DNA of 64,000 nucleotides, taken from assembly GCF_001921205.1 (NCBI RefSeq), contig NZ_MSIE01000049.1:29839-93838 (forward strand), given 5' to 3'. Below, one piece after another: positions 46,701-55,104 of this stretch (position 1 is the first letter of the stretch; every line of letters begins with the position of its first letter). A program made the translations under genes and the position numbers. Under the pieces are notes generated by a model. The model was not told the origin of the DNA. It saw only the letters and a list, made by a program, of their open reading frames with translations, and did not search any database. The DNA comes from Actinophytocola xanthii. GTDB taxonomy: Bacteria > Actinomycetota > Actinomycetes > Mycobacteriales > Pseudonocardiaceae.

Positions 46701-47842
46701 TGCGCGGCCCGGCGGTCCCGGCCACGACCATCCACGGGCACAGCGCGAACATCCTGGGGCTGACCGTCAGCGCGGACGGCAGGACACTGCACACCGCGGG
46801 TCTCGACCACCGGGTGCTCACCTGGGACCTGTCGGGTGAGCACCGGTTCCGCCGCGCCGTTCCGACCGGGATCACCACGGCCGACCCGCTGCCGTCGAGC
46901 TTCCACCCGGACGGCTCGCTCGTCGCGGTCGTCGTACGTCCCGACCGGGTGGCCCTGCACGACACCACCAGCGGCAGACAGGTCGGCGTGCTCACCGCCG
47001 CCGGGGACGCCCGGCTCACCGCGGTGGCGTTCAGCCCGGACGGCTCGACCCTGGCCGCGGGCGACGAGGCGGGACTCGTGCGGCACTGGGACGTTCCCCG
47101 CCGCCGACCGCTCGGCGAGCCGAGGCCGACCGGGAGCCAGGCCCTGCGGCTGCTGCGGTTCTCGCCAGACGGCCGGTGGCTGCTCACCAGCGACCTGCGG
47201 ACCGGCGCGCGCCTGGTCGACCTCGACGCTGGCCGGCACGCCCCGCGGCTGCCCGGCCCGGCGCAGCTCACCGACGCGCTGTTCGCCGGCCCGTCCCTCG
47301 TCGCCATCGGGGGACGGGACAGCGAGGTCCACCTGGTGCGCCTCACCGAGGACGGGCCCCGCCCCGCGGGGCGGATCCGGTTGCCCAGCAGGGCCAAACA
47401 CCTCGCGGCGTCCGGCGACCGCCTGCTCGCCACCGACGTCAGCGGGCGGCTGCTCGGCTGGGACCTCACCACCCGCCGGGAGCTGTGGCCGGCCCGTCGT
47501 GTTCCCGGCGGAGTCACGAGCAGGCTGTCGATGAGCCCGGGGGGAAGCCAGGTCGCGGTGGCCGCGGGTGGCGCCGAGACCGTCCACCTCTGGGACGTCA
47601 GGTCCGGTCGCCGCGTCGCCGATCTCCCGCAACCCCAGGTGACCCCGGCGAACTTCGTGTTCGGCCAGACGGGGCGGCGACTGCTGGTCCTGGGCGCCAG
47701 CGGAACGCTGGTGGACTGGGACCTCGACCCGGACTCCTGGCGCAGGACCGCGTGCGACATCGTCGACCGCGAGCTGACCCCGGTCGAATGGGCCGAGCTC
47801 GGCGTTCCCGCGCCGGAGAGCCCGCTGTGCGGCGGGCCGTAG
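43739..47842 (+). CDS. SARP-nSTAND1-WD40 giant regulator
   Basis: 1367 residues: SARP winged helix (1-95), BTAD (96-245), an nSTAND1-type ATPase (about 253-650) beginning CPYPGLAPFDVADAPLFFGRE with P-loop GPSGSGKSS (Lys297) and VLLVDQCEE, one predicted membrane helix (about 662-683, LIVTLVTVLVGAVGAGGAALV) and a C-terminal WD40 propeller region (about 740-1355). It combines a DNA-binding activator with a signal-sensing NTPase and a scaffold. The membrane helix in a DNA-binding protein is odd and suggests membrane-tethered regulation. ATG 43739 is chosen because the SARP domain starts there. Confidence 0.9.
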   Translation: MEFRVLGPLEVRTGSRPVELGAGKQRALLAVLLCHRNTPVPTERLVDALWGANPPRTAADNLRVYVYHLRRALGDGNRIARHRRGYAALVAPGELDVDRFVELTGQGQRAEDHLAAAAKFRQALDLWRGTPYVDVGVTTLHEETRRLEEQRQAVLELRIDADLAAGRHTELIPELSGLAARHPLRERLHTQLMLALDGAGRRAEALEVFTRLRARLSDELGLDPSERSWRVQSAVLRGDAPVEPRDLPATCPYPGLAPFDVADAPLFFGRERLLAEGMARLATHRLLAVVGPSGSGKSSLARAGLLARLARHHRTVVCRPGAHPLARLPARLTEPGAPFVLLVDQCEEAFTECADPEERARFFDLLTSAAADPARRVLVIVVLRADYYGHCAAHPALAEALGRAQVLVGPMGEAELRRAIERPAALTGLRLAEGLTDALLTDVAGRSGALPLLATALRELWERGGGDGLLTVDDYVASGGVHGAVARLAERAYAELPPARRHVARRVLLRLAAPGDRDTMVRRRAPRAELAALGGGDVEAVLSTLTAHRLVNVDDEAVEIAHEAVLAEWPRLREWLAEDQAGLRLHRALTTAASAWVAGGRAQEDLLRGVRLAAAVEWAEPRAAELTTVEAEFLAASQAAEERTARQVRADARAMACANRRLRWLIVTLVTVLVGAVGAGGAALVQRDRAEERTRAAHGRELAARSAAEADLDRALLLAVASTRLDESPTSNGALVSALVRADRLRAVTLLPVPVVGTALAPGDRALYASGFDGAVLRVDLATRESTVLDRVARSTLGRPAISPDGATLAVSAVASGRARVLFWDLASGRRIGEHPIGTQLAVATAWRADGRGVALTVPGEVVLVDAAAPRRVRRVPLPGLTSSHGADVAFTSAGLVVSGSSATAVFDPTTGAVLRRTDVGGPLAVSPAGDAVFLGGGTSRVPAVVDVGTGVVRTALDPLPSLVSKVAWHGDTLVAAGLDLAVRVWDVRGPAVPATTIHGHSANILGLTVSADGRTLHTAGLDHRVLTWDLSGEHRFRRAVPTGITTADPLPSSFHPDGSLVAVVVRPDRVALHDTTSGRQVGVLTAAGDARLTAVAFSPDGSTLAAGDEAGLVRHWDVPRRRPLGEPRPTGSQALRLLRFSPDGRWLLTSDLRTGARLVDLDAGRHAPRLPGPAQLTDALFAGPSLVAIGGRDSEVHLVRLTEDGPRPAGRIRLPSRAKHLAASGDRLLATDVSGRLLGWDLTTRRELWPARRVPGGVTSRLSMSPGGSQVAVAAGGAETVHLWDVRSGRRVADLPQPQVTPANFVFGQTGRRLLVLGASGTLVDWDLDPDSWRRTACDIVDRELTPVEWAELGVPAPESPLCGGP

Positions 47843-47870
47843 CCCCGCGGGCGAGCGGCACCGGTGGGGC

Positions 47871-47888
47871 GCCGCGGAGGTCCGCGGC
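47871..47888. terminator. Hairpin between convergent WD40 and molybdenum hydroxylase genes
   Basis: Perfect 7-bp stem GCCGCGG / CCGCGGC with loop AGGT in the 64-bp convergent gap. Confidence 0.6.
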
Positions 47889-47906
47889 TGGAGCACCCGG
47901 CGCCTG

Positions 47907-50135
47907 TCACCGCGCGAGGAGCTTGTCCATGGTGACCGGGAGGTCGCGGACGCGGATGCCCGTGGCGTCGTACACGGCGTTGACGATGGCCGCGGCGGAG
48001 CCGGCGGTGCTGAGCTCGCCGATACCGCGGGCTCCGAGCGGGTTGAAGACCGTGTCCGGGTAGGAGAGAAAGTGGACGTCCACGGGAGGAATGTCGGCGT
48101 TGACGGGAATCGGGTAGTCGGCGAGGTTGGCGTTGGCGATCCGGCCGCTCGCCGGGTCGACGCGGGCTCCCTCCAGCAGCGCCTGGCCGACTCCCCACAC
48201 GATCCCGCCGACGATCTGGTTGCGTGCCGTCGCCGTGTTGATGATCGTCCCCGCGTCGACGACACACGTCATGCGGGCGACTCGCGGTTCCCGGGTCCAC
48301 CGGTTGACCCGCACCTCGCAGAAGCACGCCCCGAACGAGGCGAAGGCGTGGCGGGTGACCTCGTCTCCCTGGCCCGTCGCTTCGACTGCCTCGATCCTGC
48401 CGGTGCCCGTCGCGGTCAGCAGCTCGCCGAAGGTGGCGGTGGCGCGCCCCGCGTGCAGTACGCCGTCCCGGTAGTGCACGTCCTCGACGCTCAGGCCGTG
48501 GAACGGGGAGCGGTCGTGCTCGACGGCGTGCTTGCGGAGCGCGCGGATGGCGGACTCGGCCGCGGCCCGGACGGCGGGTGCCGCGCTCGCGGTGCCGGTC
48601 GAGCCGCCGGCGCCGGCCAGCATGCCCGGCACCAGCGGCGACGAGGCGAGGGCGGAGTCACCGAGATCGGGCCTGATCCGGTGGATGGGAATGCCCAGGC
48701 TGTCCGCGCCGACGACGGCGAGCACGGTCCACATGCCGGTGCCGGGGTCGGCAGTGGCCCCGGCGACGTCGGCGGTGCCGTCCCGCCGGAAGGCGACCCG
48801 CATCGCCATCTCGAACCGGGCGGCCGGATACACCAGGGTGGCCATGCCCATGCCGACCAGCCAGTCGCCGTCCACCCGTGTGCCGGGCTCCGCCGCGCGG
48901 CGGTGCCAGCCGAACCGGTCCGCGCCGACCCGGTAGCACTCGTCGAGGTGCTTGCTCGACCACGGCAGGCCGGTCCCGGGATGGGTGGTGGAGTAGTTGG
49001 CCGTCCGCAGCGCGAGCGGGTCGACGCCCAGCGTGGCGGCCAGCTCGTCCATGGCGCTCTCCAGGGCGAACGAGCCCGGTTCCTCGTTGGGCGCACGCAT
49101 GATCGTCGCCGGTGGGACGTCCAGCGGCACCACCCGCGCGCCGAGGTGGATGTTGGGGCAGCGGTACACGGTCCGGGACCAGTCGGCGGGATCACCGAAG
49201 TACGGACCGGCCACCGAACCGCTGGAGACGGCGTCGTGCTTGATGGCGTTCAGCCGGCCGTGCCGGTCGGCGCCGAGGGACACGGTCTGCGAGAAGGCCG
49301 GCCGATGCCCGGTGACGGTGAACAGCTGCTCACGGGTGACCACGACGCGGACCGGTCGGCCGAGCTCACGCGCCGCGGAGGCGGCGAGCACCGACTGCGG
49401 GTAGGCGACCACCTTGCCGCCGAAACCGCCGCCCACGTGCGGGCTGACCACGTGCACCCGTGCCGGGTCGACCCCCACCGCGGGAGCCACCTGCAGGGCA
49501 CGCAGCAGCGGCGCCTGCGCACCGCAGTAGAGGGTGAGATGGCCGCCCTGCCACACCGCCGTCGTCGCGTGCGGCTCCATCGGGTTGTGGTGCTCCGGGT
49601 GCTGGGTGTATGTGGCGGTGACGGTCACCTCGCTGCGGGCGAGGGCCTCGTCGATCGAACCCGTCCCGGCCGCCAGGATGTCGACGGGCGGCCGTCCCTG
49701 GGTGGCGTGCGGGACTCCGTCGGCGAACGACGCGTTCGGCGTTCGCCGCTGGTAGGTCACCTCGAGCAGAGCGGCGGCGTCGCGTGCCTGTTCGAAGGTG
49801 CGCGCCACCACCATCCCGATGACCTGCCCGTGGTATCGCACCTCCTTGTCCTGCATGGGGAACTGGAGGTAGCCGATACCCGCCGTCGGGTCCTGCGCCC
49901 AGGGGGGCTCCAACGGTGGCGGCTCGAACGGGGTGTACACGGCCAACACGCCGGGTGCGGCGCGGACGGGGTCGACGTTCATCGAGCGCACGGTGCCGCG
50001 GCCGATGGTGCTGAGCACGAGGTAGCCGTGGGCGAGGTCGGATAGGTTGTGGTCCGCCGGGTACCTGGCGGCGCCGGTGACCTTGAGCCGGCCCTCGACG
50101 CGCCTGACCGGTGTTCCGACAGGTGATCTGGTCAT
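47907..50135 (-). CDS. Molybdenum hydroxylase large subunit (PaoC/YagR-like)
   Basis: 742 residues with the xanthine dehydrogenase-family molybdopterin domains: GRLKVTGAARYPADH at the start, VGGGFGGKVVAYPQ, RAPNEEPGSFALESAMDELA and, near the C-terminus, VDAGTIINTATARNQIVGGIVWGVGQAL. Partner of the FAD and 2Fe-2S subunits encoded just upstream; the complex would oxidise aldehydes or N-heterocycles. The start overlaps nothing: 5 bp separate it from the FAD gene. The YagTSR/PaoABC group is periplasmic, which fits the Tat signal on the small subunit. Confidence 0.92.
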   Translation of the reverse strand: MTRSPVGTPVRRVEGRLKVTGAARYPADHNLSDLAHGYLVLSTIGRGTVRSMNVDPVRAAPGVLAVYTPFEPPPLEPPWAQDPTAGIGYLQFPMQDKEVRYHGQVIGMVVARTFEQARDAAALLEVTYQRRTPNASFADGVPHATQGRPPVDILAAGTGSIDEALARSEVTVTATYTQHPEHHNPMEPHATTAVWQGGHLTLYCGAQAPLLRALQVAPAVGVDPARVHVVSPHVGGGFGGKVVAYPQSVLAASAARELGRPVRVVVTREQLFTVTGHRPAFSQTVSLGADRHGRLNAIKHDAVSSGSVAGPYFGDPADWSRTVYRCPNIHLGARVVPLDVPPATIMRAPNEEPGSFALESAMDELAATLGVDPLALRTANYSTTHPGTGLPWSSKHLDECYRVGADRFGWHRRAAEPGTRVDGDWLVGMGMATLVYPAARFEMAMRVAFRRDGTADVAGATADPGTGMWTVLAVVGADSLGIPIHRIRPDLGDSALASSPLVPGMLAGAGGSTGTASAAPAVRAAAESAIRALRKHAVEHDRSPFHGLSVEDVHYRDGVLHAGRATATFGELLTATGTGRIEAVEATGQGDEVTRHAFASFGACFCEVRVNRWTREPRVARMTCVVDAGTIINTATARNQIVGGIVWGVGQALLEGARVDPASGRIANANLADYPIPVNADIPPVDVHFLSYPDTVFNPLGARGIGELSTAGSAAAIVNAVYDATGIRVRDLPVTMDKLLAR

Positions 50136-50140
50136 GGGGC

Positions 50141-51112
50141 TCACACCGCCAGGCTCGTCAGGGCGCGGACGATCGTCCTGCGCAGGAGTTCGGGCTTGAA
50201 GGCGTTGTGCGTTAGAGGTTTCGCGCCGTGACTGGCGACCATGGCCGCGGCCTCGAACACGTCTGTCCGCATCGGCCTGCCCCGGAGCGCCCGCTCGACG
50301 GCCGGGAGCCGCCACGGCGTGGTGCCGACGCCGCCGGCCGCGACCCGCACGTCCTCGATCACGCCGTGGCGCAGGTCGACGGCCACCGCCGCGGAGGTGA
50401 GCGCGAACTCGAACGAGCTGCGGTCGCGAACCTTCACGTAGGTCGAGCGCCGCGCCCAGTCGAGCGTCGGCACCACCACCTCGGCGATGATCTCCCCTGG
50501 GCGCAGCCGGTGCTCCTGGTGCGGGGTGACGCCGGGCAGGAGGTAGAGCTCCGCCACGGGCATCCGACGGGTGCCCGTGGCGCCGTGGATGACCACCGAG
50601 GCGTCCAGTGCGACCAACGCGACGGCGAGGTCGCTGGCGTGGGTGGCCACGCACTGCGCGCTCGTACCCAGGACCGCGTGCGTCCGGTTGTCCCCGTCGA
50701 TCGCCGGGCAGCCGCTGCCCGGCGCGCGCTTGTTGCACGGGCTCGCGGTGTCGCGGAAGTAGCCGCAACGGGTCCTCTGCAACAGGTTGCCGCCGATCGT
50801 GGCCATGTTCCGCAGCTGCGGCGAGGCACTCAGCAGCAAGGCCTTGGTGATCATCGGGTACCCCGTGGCCACCAGCCCGTTGGCGGCGACCTCGCTCATC
50901 GGCTCCAGCGCGCCGAGGCGCAGACCGTGCCGGTCCACGCGGATACCCCGCAGCGGCAGGGCGTTGAGATCCAGCACCAGGGTGGGCGTCATGACGTCGA
51001 GCTTCATCAGGTCGACCAGGGTGGTGCCGCCGGCGAGGTAGGCCGAGCCGTCCCTCGCCTGGTGGAGTGCCTGCCGCACGCTGTCCGGCGCGGCGAACTC
51101 GAAGGGCCGCAT
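50141..51112 (-). CDS. Molybdenum hydroxylase FAD/4Fe-4S subunit (PaoB/YagS-like)
   Basis: 323 residues, FAD-binding domain of the molybdopterin dehydrogenase type (YLAGGTTLVDLMK, NMATIGGNLLQ) with the insert RCGYFRD...PCNKRAPGSGCPA that carries the extra [4Fe-4S] cluster ligands typical of PaoB/YagS. Start ATG 51112 overlaps the stop of the 2Fe-2S gene (ATGA), so the subunits are translationally coupled. Confidence 0.92.
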   Translation of the reverse strand: MRPFEFAAPDSVRQALHQARDGSAYLAGGTTLVDLMKLDVMTPTLVLDLNALPLRGIRVDRHGLRLGALEPMSEVAANGLVATGYPMITKALLLSASPQLRNMATIGGNLLQRTRCGYFRDTASPCNKRAPGSGCPAIDGDNRTHAVLGTSAQCVATHASDLAVALVALDASVVIHGATGTRRMPVAELYLLPGVTPHQEHRLRPGEIIAEVVVPTLDWARRSTYVKVRDRSSFEFALTSAAVAVDLRHGVIEDVRVAAGGVGTTPWRLPAVERALRGRPMRTDVFEAAAMVASHGAKPLTHNAFKPELLRRTIVRALTSLAV

Positions 51113-51768
51113 CAGTCCGCTCCGTTCCGCGTCCGGCCCGCCTGGACAGCCCGGACCGCGTCGACGATGTTGTTGTAGGCGCCGCAGCGGCACAGGTTCC
51201 CCGACATCGCCTCGCGGATCTCGGCGTCGGAGCGGGCGGTGCCCTCCCGCGCCAGTGCCACGGCCGACATGATCTGGCCGGAGGTGCAGAACCCGCACTG
51301 GAAGGCGTCATGGTCGACGAACGCCTGCTGCATGGGGTGCAGGGCCTCGCCCCGGGCCAGGCCCTCGATGGTGGTGACCGGCCTGGGCGGCACGGCGCAG
51401 GTCAGGGTGAGGCAGGACAGCACCCGCCGACCGTCGACGTGCACCGTGCACGCGCCGCACTGCCCGCGGTCGCACCCCTTCTTCGAGCCGACCAGGTCCA
51501 GCCGGTCGCGCAGCGCGTCCAGCAGCGTCACCCGTGGGTCCAGCCGCAACCGCCGGTCCTGCCCGTTCACCGACAGCACGACGTCCACCAGGCCGTCGAC
51601 CGGTGTCCGGTGCGCGACGACGGCCGGGCTGGCCTGGGCCGCGGCGGGACCGAGCGCGACGACGCCGGCCGACACCGCCGCCGCACGACCGAGGAAACCG
51701 CGTCGGGACACAGCTGAACGACCAGCGTCGACCTGGCCGTCCTTGTCCCGATCCGGGTCAGAAGGCAT
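51112..51768 (-). CDS. Molybdenum hydroxylase 2Fe-2S subunit with Tat signal (PaoA/YagT-like)
   Basis: 218 residues. A twin-arginine signal (SRRGFLGRA, residues 21-29) and an Ala-rich stretch precede two [2Fe-2S] motifs: GCDRGQCGAC...LSCLTL (plant-type) and QCGFC...LCRCGAY. It passes electrons from the molybdenum site to FAD; the Tat signal implies export of the assembled complex, as for PaoABC. First gene of the leftward operon, divergent from a TetR gene with two operator copies in the gap. Confidence 0.93.
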   Translation of the reverse strand: MPSDPDRDKDGQVDAGRSAVSRRGFLGRAAAVSAGVVALGPAAAQASPAVVAHRTPVDGLVDVVLSVNGQDRRLRLDPRVTLLDALRDRLDLVGSKKGCDRGQCGACTVHVDGRRVLSCLTLTCAVPPRPVTTIEGLARGEALHPMQQAFVDHDAFQCGFCTSGQIMSAVALAREGTARSDAEIREAMSGNLCRCGAYNNIVDAVRAVQAGRTRNGAD

Positions 51769-51841
51769 GGACAGGGTCCTTCCAGGTGGGCGCCGGGCCT
51801 CGCGGCATGCCGGGCGACGGATGGGTAGAATCGGAGCTATC

Positions 51842-51888
51842 CGGGATAGCCATCCCGCTTCGAGCGAAGATACGGGACGGCCATCCCG
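51842..51888. promoter_or_regulatory. Duplicated TetR operator
   Basis: Two copies of a 16-bp inverted repeat: CGGGATAGCCATCCCG (51842-51857) and CGGGACGGCCATCCCG (51873-51888), 31 bp apart (about three helical turns), in the gap between the hydroxylase operon and the TetR gene. Confidence 0.8.
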
Positions 51889-51919
51889 GTTGTCTACCGA
51901 GCCTGAGAGAGGTCTCAGC

Positions 51920-52480
51920 ATGGGCGGTGAACCCCCGATGCGCGCCGACGCCAGACGCAACCGCGCGCACGTGCTGGAGGTCGCGATCGCGGCCTTCGCC
52001 GCCGAAGGGCTCTCGGTCCCGGTGCACGAGATCGCCCGGCGCGCCGGCGTGGGCACGGGGACCGTCAGCCGCCACTTCCCCACCAAGGAAGCCCTCTTCA
52101 AGGCCGTGGTTCTGCGCCGGGTCGAGGTGATCGTCAACCGCGCGAACGAACTGTCGGCGACCGAGGCTCCGGGAGACGCGTTCTTCGCGTTCTTCGCCTT
52201 CGTCGCCGAGCAGGGCCTGCTGGACCGCGGCCTGGCGGACGCCCTCGTCGGGGCGGGCTTCGACATCTACGCCGCGGCGGCCGGCGCCGAGCAGGACCAC
52301 CTGACCGCCTGGCGCGACCTCCTCACCCGCGCCCAGCAGGCAGGCGCCGTCCGCGCCGACGTCGACATCGCCGACGTCAAAGCCCTCCTCGACAGTTGCC
52401 TCACCCGACAACGCGACAAACCCGACCCCGCCGCGCATGCCCGAATGATCAACATCGTCTGTCAGGGCCTGAAAGCCTGA
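51920..52480 (+). CDS. TetR-family regulator
   Basis: 186 residues: N-terminal helix-turn-helix (about 10-55, VPVHEIARRAGVGTGTVSRHF) and a helical ligand domain. ATG 51920 begins after the duplicated operator; the longer frame would cross it. Divergent from the molybdenum hydroxylase operon, so it most likely represses both directions and responds to a substrate of the hydroxylase (inference). Confidence 0.9.
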   Translation: MGGEPPMRADARRNRAHVLEVAIAAFAAEGLSVPVHEIARRAGVGTGTVSRHFPTKEALFKAVVLRRVEVIVNRANELSATEAPGDAFFAFFAFVAEQGLLDRGLADALVGAGFDIYAAAAGAEQDHLTAWRDLLTRAQQAGAVRADVDIADVKALLDSCLTRQRDKPDPAAHARMINIVCQGLKA

Positions 52481-52514
52481 GCCCCTGTCGCCGCCCGCTG
52501 TCGGGGACCGTCGC

Positions 52515-53503
52515 ATGTCCCTGCGTGGCCGCCCGTTCGTCGACGCCGCGGTCGTCGGCGGCTCCTCACGCACCCGGGTCCTGGTCCGACACCTGCTGCC
52601 CAACGTCGCGCCGCAGGTGCTGCTCGCCGTCATGTACGCCGGGCGGATCATCGAGACCGGCCCGACGGGAACGGTCTCGACACGCCGCGACATCCCTACA
52701 GCCGAGGCCTGCGCGACGCCCTGCCCGACCACGCGTTCACCCCGATCGCCGGCCAGCCGCCGCTGCTCACCGACCTGCCGCCCGGCTGCTCGTTCGCACC
52801 CCGCTGCGAACGGGTGGCGCCGGTCCGCGCCGAACGGCCGAGCCTGTCCGACGACGACCACGCCGCGGCGTGCCACAACCCATGCTGACCGCGCAGGGCG
52901 TCACCGCCGGCTACCGCCACCCGGTGGTGACCGACATCGACCTGACCATCCACCGGACAGACAGTCGGCCTCGCCGGCCCCAGCGGCAGCGGAAAGTCCA
53001 CCATCGCGCGCGTGCTGGCCCTGCTGCACATGCCGTTCGCCGGCACCGCCCACCTCGACGGCCAGCAGGTGACCCGGTTCCGGCACCGCGCACCGCGCGC
53101 GCTGCGCACCCGGATCGGGGTGCTGTTCCAGCAGCCACGCCTGTCCGTCGACCCCCGCATGACGCTGCGCGGCGCGATCGCGGAACCCCTGCGCGCCGGC
53201 GGCAGACCCGACCGCGTCGACGAGCTGGCCGAGCTGGTCATGCTCACGCCGGACCTGCTCGCCCGCCGCCCGCACGAGGTCAGCGACGGCCAGCTGCAAC
53301 GCGCCTGCCTCGCCCGCGCTCTCGCACCGCGGCCCGCCTACCTCGTCTGCGACGAGATGACAACCATGCTCGACGCCTCCACGACAGCCGCGCTCGTCAC
53401 CGCGATCCGCGACTACCAGCGCGCGACCCGTGCCGGCGTGATCGCCATCTCGCACGACACCGCCCTGCTCGACCGCTGGGCCGACGAGACCGTGCGGCTG
53501 TAG
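52515..53503 (+). pseudogene. Decayed oligopeptide ABC transporter (OppC-DppD-DppF remnants)
   Basis: Three pieces in order. 52515-52630 encodes the end of an OppC-like permease (VRHLLPNVAPQVLLAV). It is fused to VMYAGRIIETGPT and, in another frame, HPYSRGLRDALP...CSFAPRCERVAP, the C-terminal tail of a DppD-type ATPase whose nucleotide-binding domain is gone. From 52882 a DppF-type ATPase follows: MLTAQGVTAGYRHPVV, then a frame change near 52955 (the code for GQTVGLAGPSGSGKST continues in the other frame) to LARALAPRP and ISHDTALLDRW at 53503. Deletion plus at least two frame shifts leave no working transporter; the last open frame (53012-53503) lacks Walker A. Confidence 0.75.
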
Positions 53504-53516
53504 GGCGCGTCCCACG

Positions 53517-54107
53517 TCACCCGGGCACGTCGGATGCCAGGGGTGCCAGCCGCGCGAGCAGCGCGCGTACCGCGAGGACGGCGGAGATCGCGAACAGCGC
53601 GCCGCCGACCACGTCGGTCAGGTAGTGGTAACCGAGGCCGACCATCCCGACGGCGACCGCGACGAGGACAACGGCGCCGAGCGACGCGGTGGCGGTGCGC
53701 AGCGCGCCGCGGACCAACACGAACACCACGACCAGCGTGGCGACCATTCCGACGGTGTGGCCGCTGGGGTAGGCCAGCGCGTCCCCTATCCGCCGGTCGA
53801 ACGCCGGTTTCAGCAACCACGTGTTCGCCGCGACCGCGACCGCGGGCCCGAGGACGACGAACAGCGCATCCCACGGCCGCGCGGCCGACAGACACCCGCC
53901 GACCAGCAGCGCCAGCACCGGCAGCAGCACGTACGGCTCGGTCGGCAGCACCAGGGCGTGCAGCACCCCGTCCGGCCACCCGCCGACCGAGGACCGCGCC
54001 GCCTCGTCGACCCCACTCGGTCCGCGGTCACCCGCGACGACGAGCCCGAGCGCGAGGGCGAGGAGCACGCAGCCGACGGCCACGATCGTCACCGGCCGGG
54101 AGGTCAT
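53517..54107 (-). CDS. PAP2-family phosphatase
   Basis: 196 residues with about six membrane segments and the PAP2 acid phosphatase motifs: KPAFDRR (Lys/Arg of C1), YPSGHT (C2) and GYHYLTDVVGG (C3 His-Asp; the usual Ser-Arg is absent). Likely a membrane lipid-phosphate phosphatase, for example on undecaprenyl diphosphate or phosphatidate. ATG 54107 is preferred to the upstream in-frame start because the first membrane segment follows it closely. Confidence 0.85.
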   Translation of the reverse strand: MTSRPVTIVAVGCVLLALALGLVVAGDRGPSGVDEAARSSVGGWPDGVLHALVLPTEPYVLLPVLALLVGGCLSAARPWDALFVVLGPAVAVAANTWLLKPAFDRRIGDALAYPSGHTVGMVATLVVVFVLVRGALRTATASLGAVVLVAVAVGMVGLGYHYLTDVVGGALFAISAVLAVRALLARLAPLASDVPG

Positions 54108-54216
54108 GACCGACGGTAGCGCGGTCGCGCCGCGGACCGTCGTCGCGCACCCGCGACGCACGTCGTCTTTCCCGCACGGGGGGTGCCGCGTCGGTCACCG
54201 GTCGTATCCTCGGGTG

Positions 54217-55104
54217 GTGACCTCGCCTCGACCGGAAGCCGACCCGGCGGTGCACAACCACGTCGCCGAGGGGGCGACGGTGATGGGCCACGTCGTGCAG
54301 GCCGGCACGTTCAGCGGACAGGTCCACTTCCACTACCGGGACCAGAACGCGCCACTGGACCTGCTGTCCCTGCGGCGCTGGCTGGACCGCGTCGCGGAGG
54401 ACTTCCGCGCGGTCGCCGAGCAGGACCGCACGGGGCGCGAGCACGGCAAGCGCCTGGACTCCACGCGGGCGGTCGTGGCGGACCCTGGCCAGGAGAGCAG
54501 ACAACGCGACGTCATCCGCCGCCTGCTCGTGGCCGGGCTCTGCGGGTACCTGGCGCGGACCAGGGACGCCGCTCCCCCGCCCCTGCCGGAACAGATCCTG
54601 TTGGACCTGGTCGTCTTCGCGCTGTGGCCGGTGGTCACCGCCCGGCGCCTGCCAAGGGACTGGCAGGGCGAGCTCGCCGAGATCACCTCCGCGCGCCTGG
54701 CCTCGCTGGTGGCGCAGGCCCGAACGAGCTGGCGGTCCGGGGACGGGACGGCCGCCGAGACCTTCGCCAGGGCCTTGGCCCGCCGCTCGCTGTTCCCGGC
54801 GATGTCCGTCCTGTTCGACGACCTCGCCGACCCGCGCCGCGGGGGCGCGCTGCTGACGTCCATGGCGCTGGTCGGCGGATTGCCCGAACCCAGGACCGGC
54901 ACGGCACGCACGGTGTTCGTCTGGGCGGTGGGCATCGTGGGCGGGGCCGCGGCGGTCACGGTCGTGCTCGACCGGGAGTCCCAGGTCCACCGGCTGCTCG
55001 AGGAGGCGATCGCCACCCTGCCGGACGGCTCGGCCGATCTCGACCTGACCGAGCTGCTGGCCGAGTTCATCGACGCCCTGCTCGAACAAGGGGGCACCGG
55101 GTGA
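54217..55104 (+). CDS. Protein with N-terminal RHIM-like amyloid motif
   Basis: 295 residues. Residues 13-40 (NHVAEGATVMGHVVQAGTFS and following GQVHFH) fit the actinobacterial amyloid signalling motif related to the eukaryotic RHIM (core V-Q-x-G with flanking Gly and His). The rest is helical, with a hydrophobic stretch near 230-250 (VFVWAVGIVGGAAAVTVVL). No NTPase domain is present. Such motifs usually sit on NLR-type receptors or their effector partners, so this may be an effector or adaptor triggered by a receptor elsewhere (inference). GTG 54217; an adjacent GTG 54214 is equally possible. The stop overlaps the next start (GTGA). Confidence 0.75.
   Translation: MTSPRPEADPAVHNHVAEGATVMGHVVQAGTFSGQVHFHYRDQNAPLDLLSLRRWLDRVAEDFRAVAEQDRTGREHGKRLDSTRAVVADPGQESRQRDVIRRLLVAGLCGYLARTRDAAPPPLPEQILLDLVVFALWPVVTARRLPRDWQGELAEITSARLASLVAQARTSWRSGDGTAAETFARALARRSLFPAMSVLFDDLADPRRGGALLTSMALVGGLPEPRTGTARTVFVWAVGIVGGAAAVTVVLDRESQVHRLLEEAIATLPDGSADLDLTELLAEFIDALLEQGGTG

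Noticed and set aside
43781..48265. Very long leftward open frame (about 1494 codons) opposite the SARP-WD40 gene
   Set aside because: Arg/Pro/Gly-rich low-complexity translation with no domain, wholly antisense to a well-supported gene; high GC makes such frames common.
53012..53503. Intact DppF-like ATPase gene
   Set aside because: Its Walker A and N-terminus lie upstream in broken frames; the remaining frame would start inside the domain.
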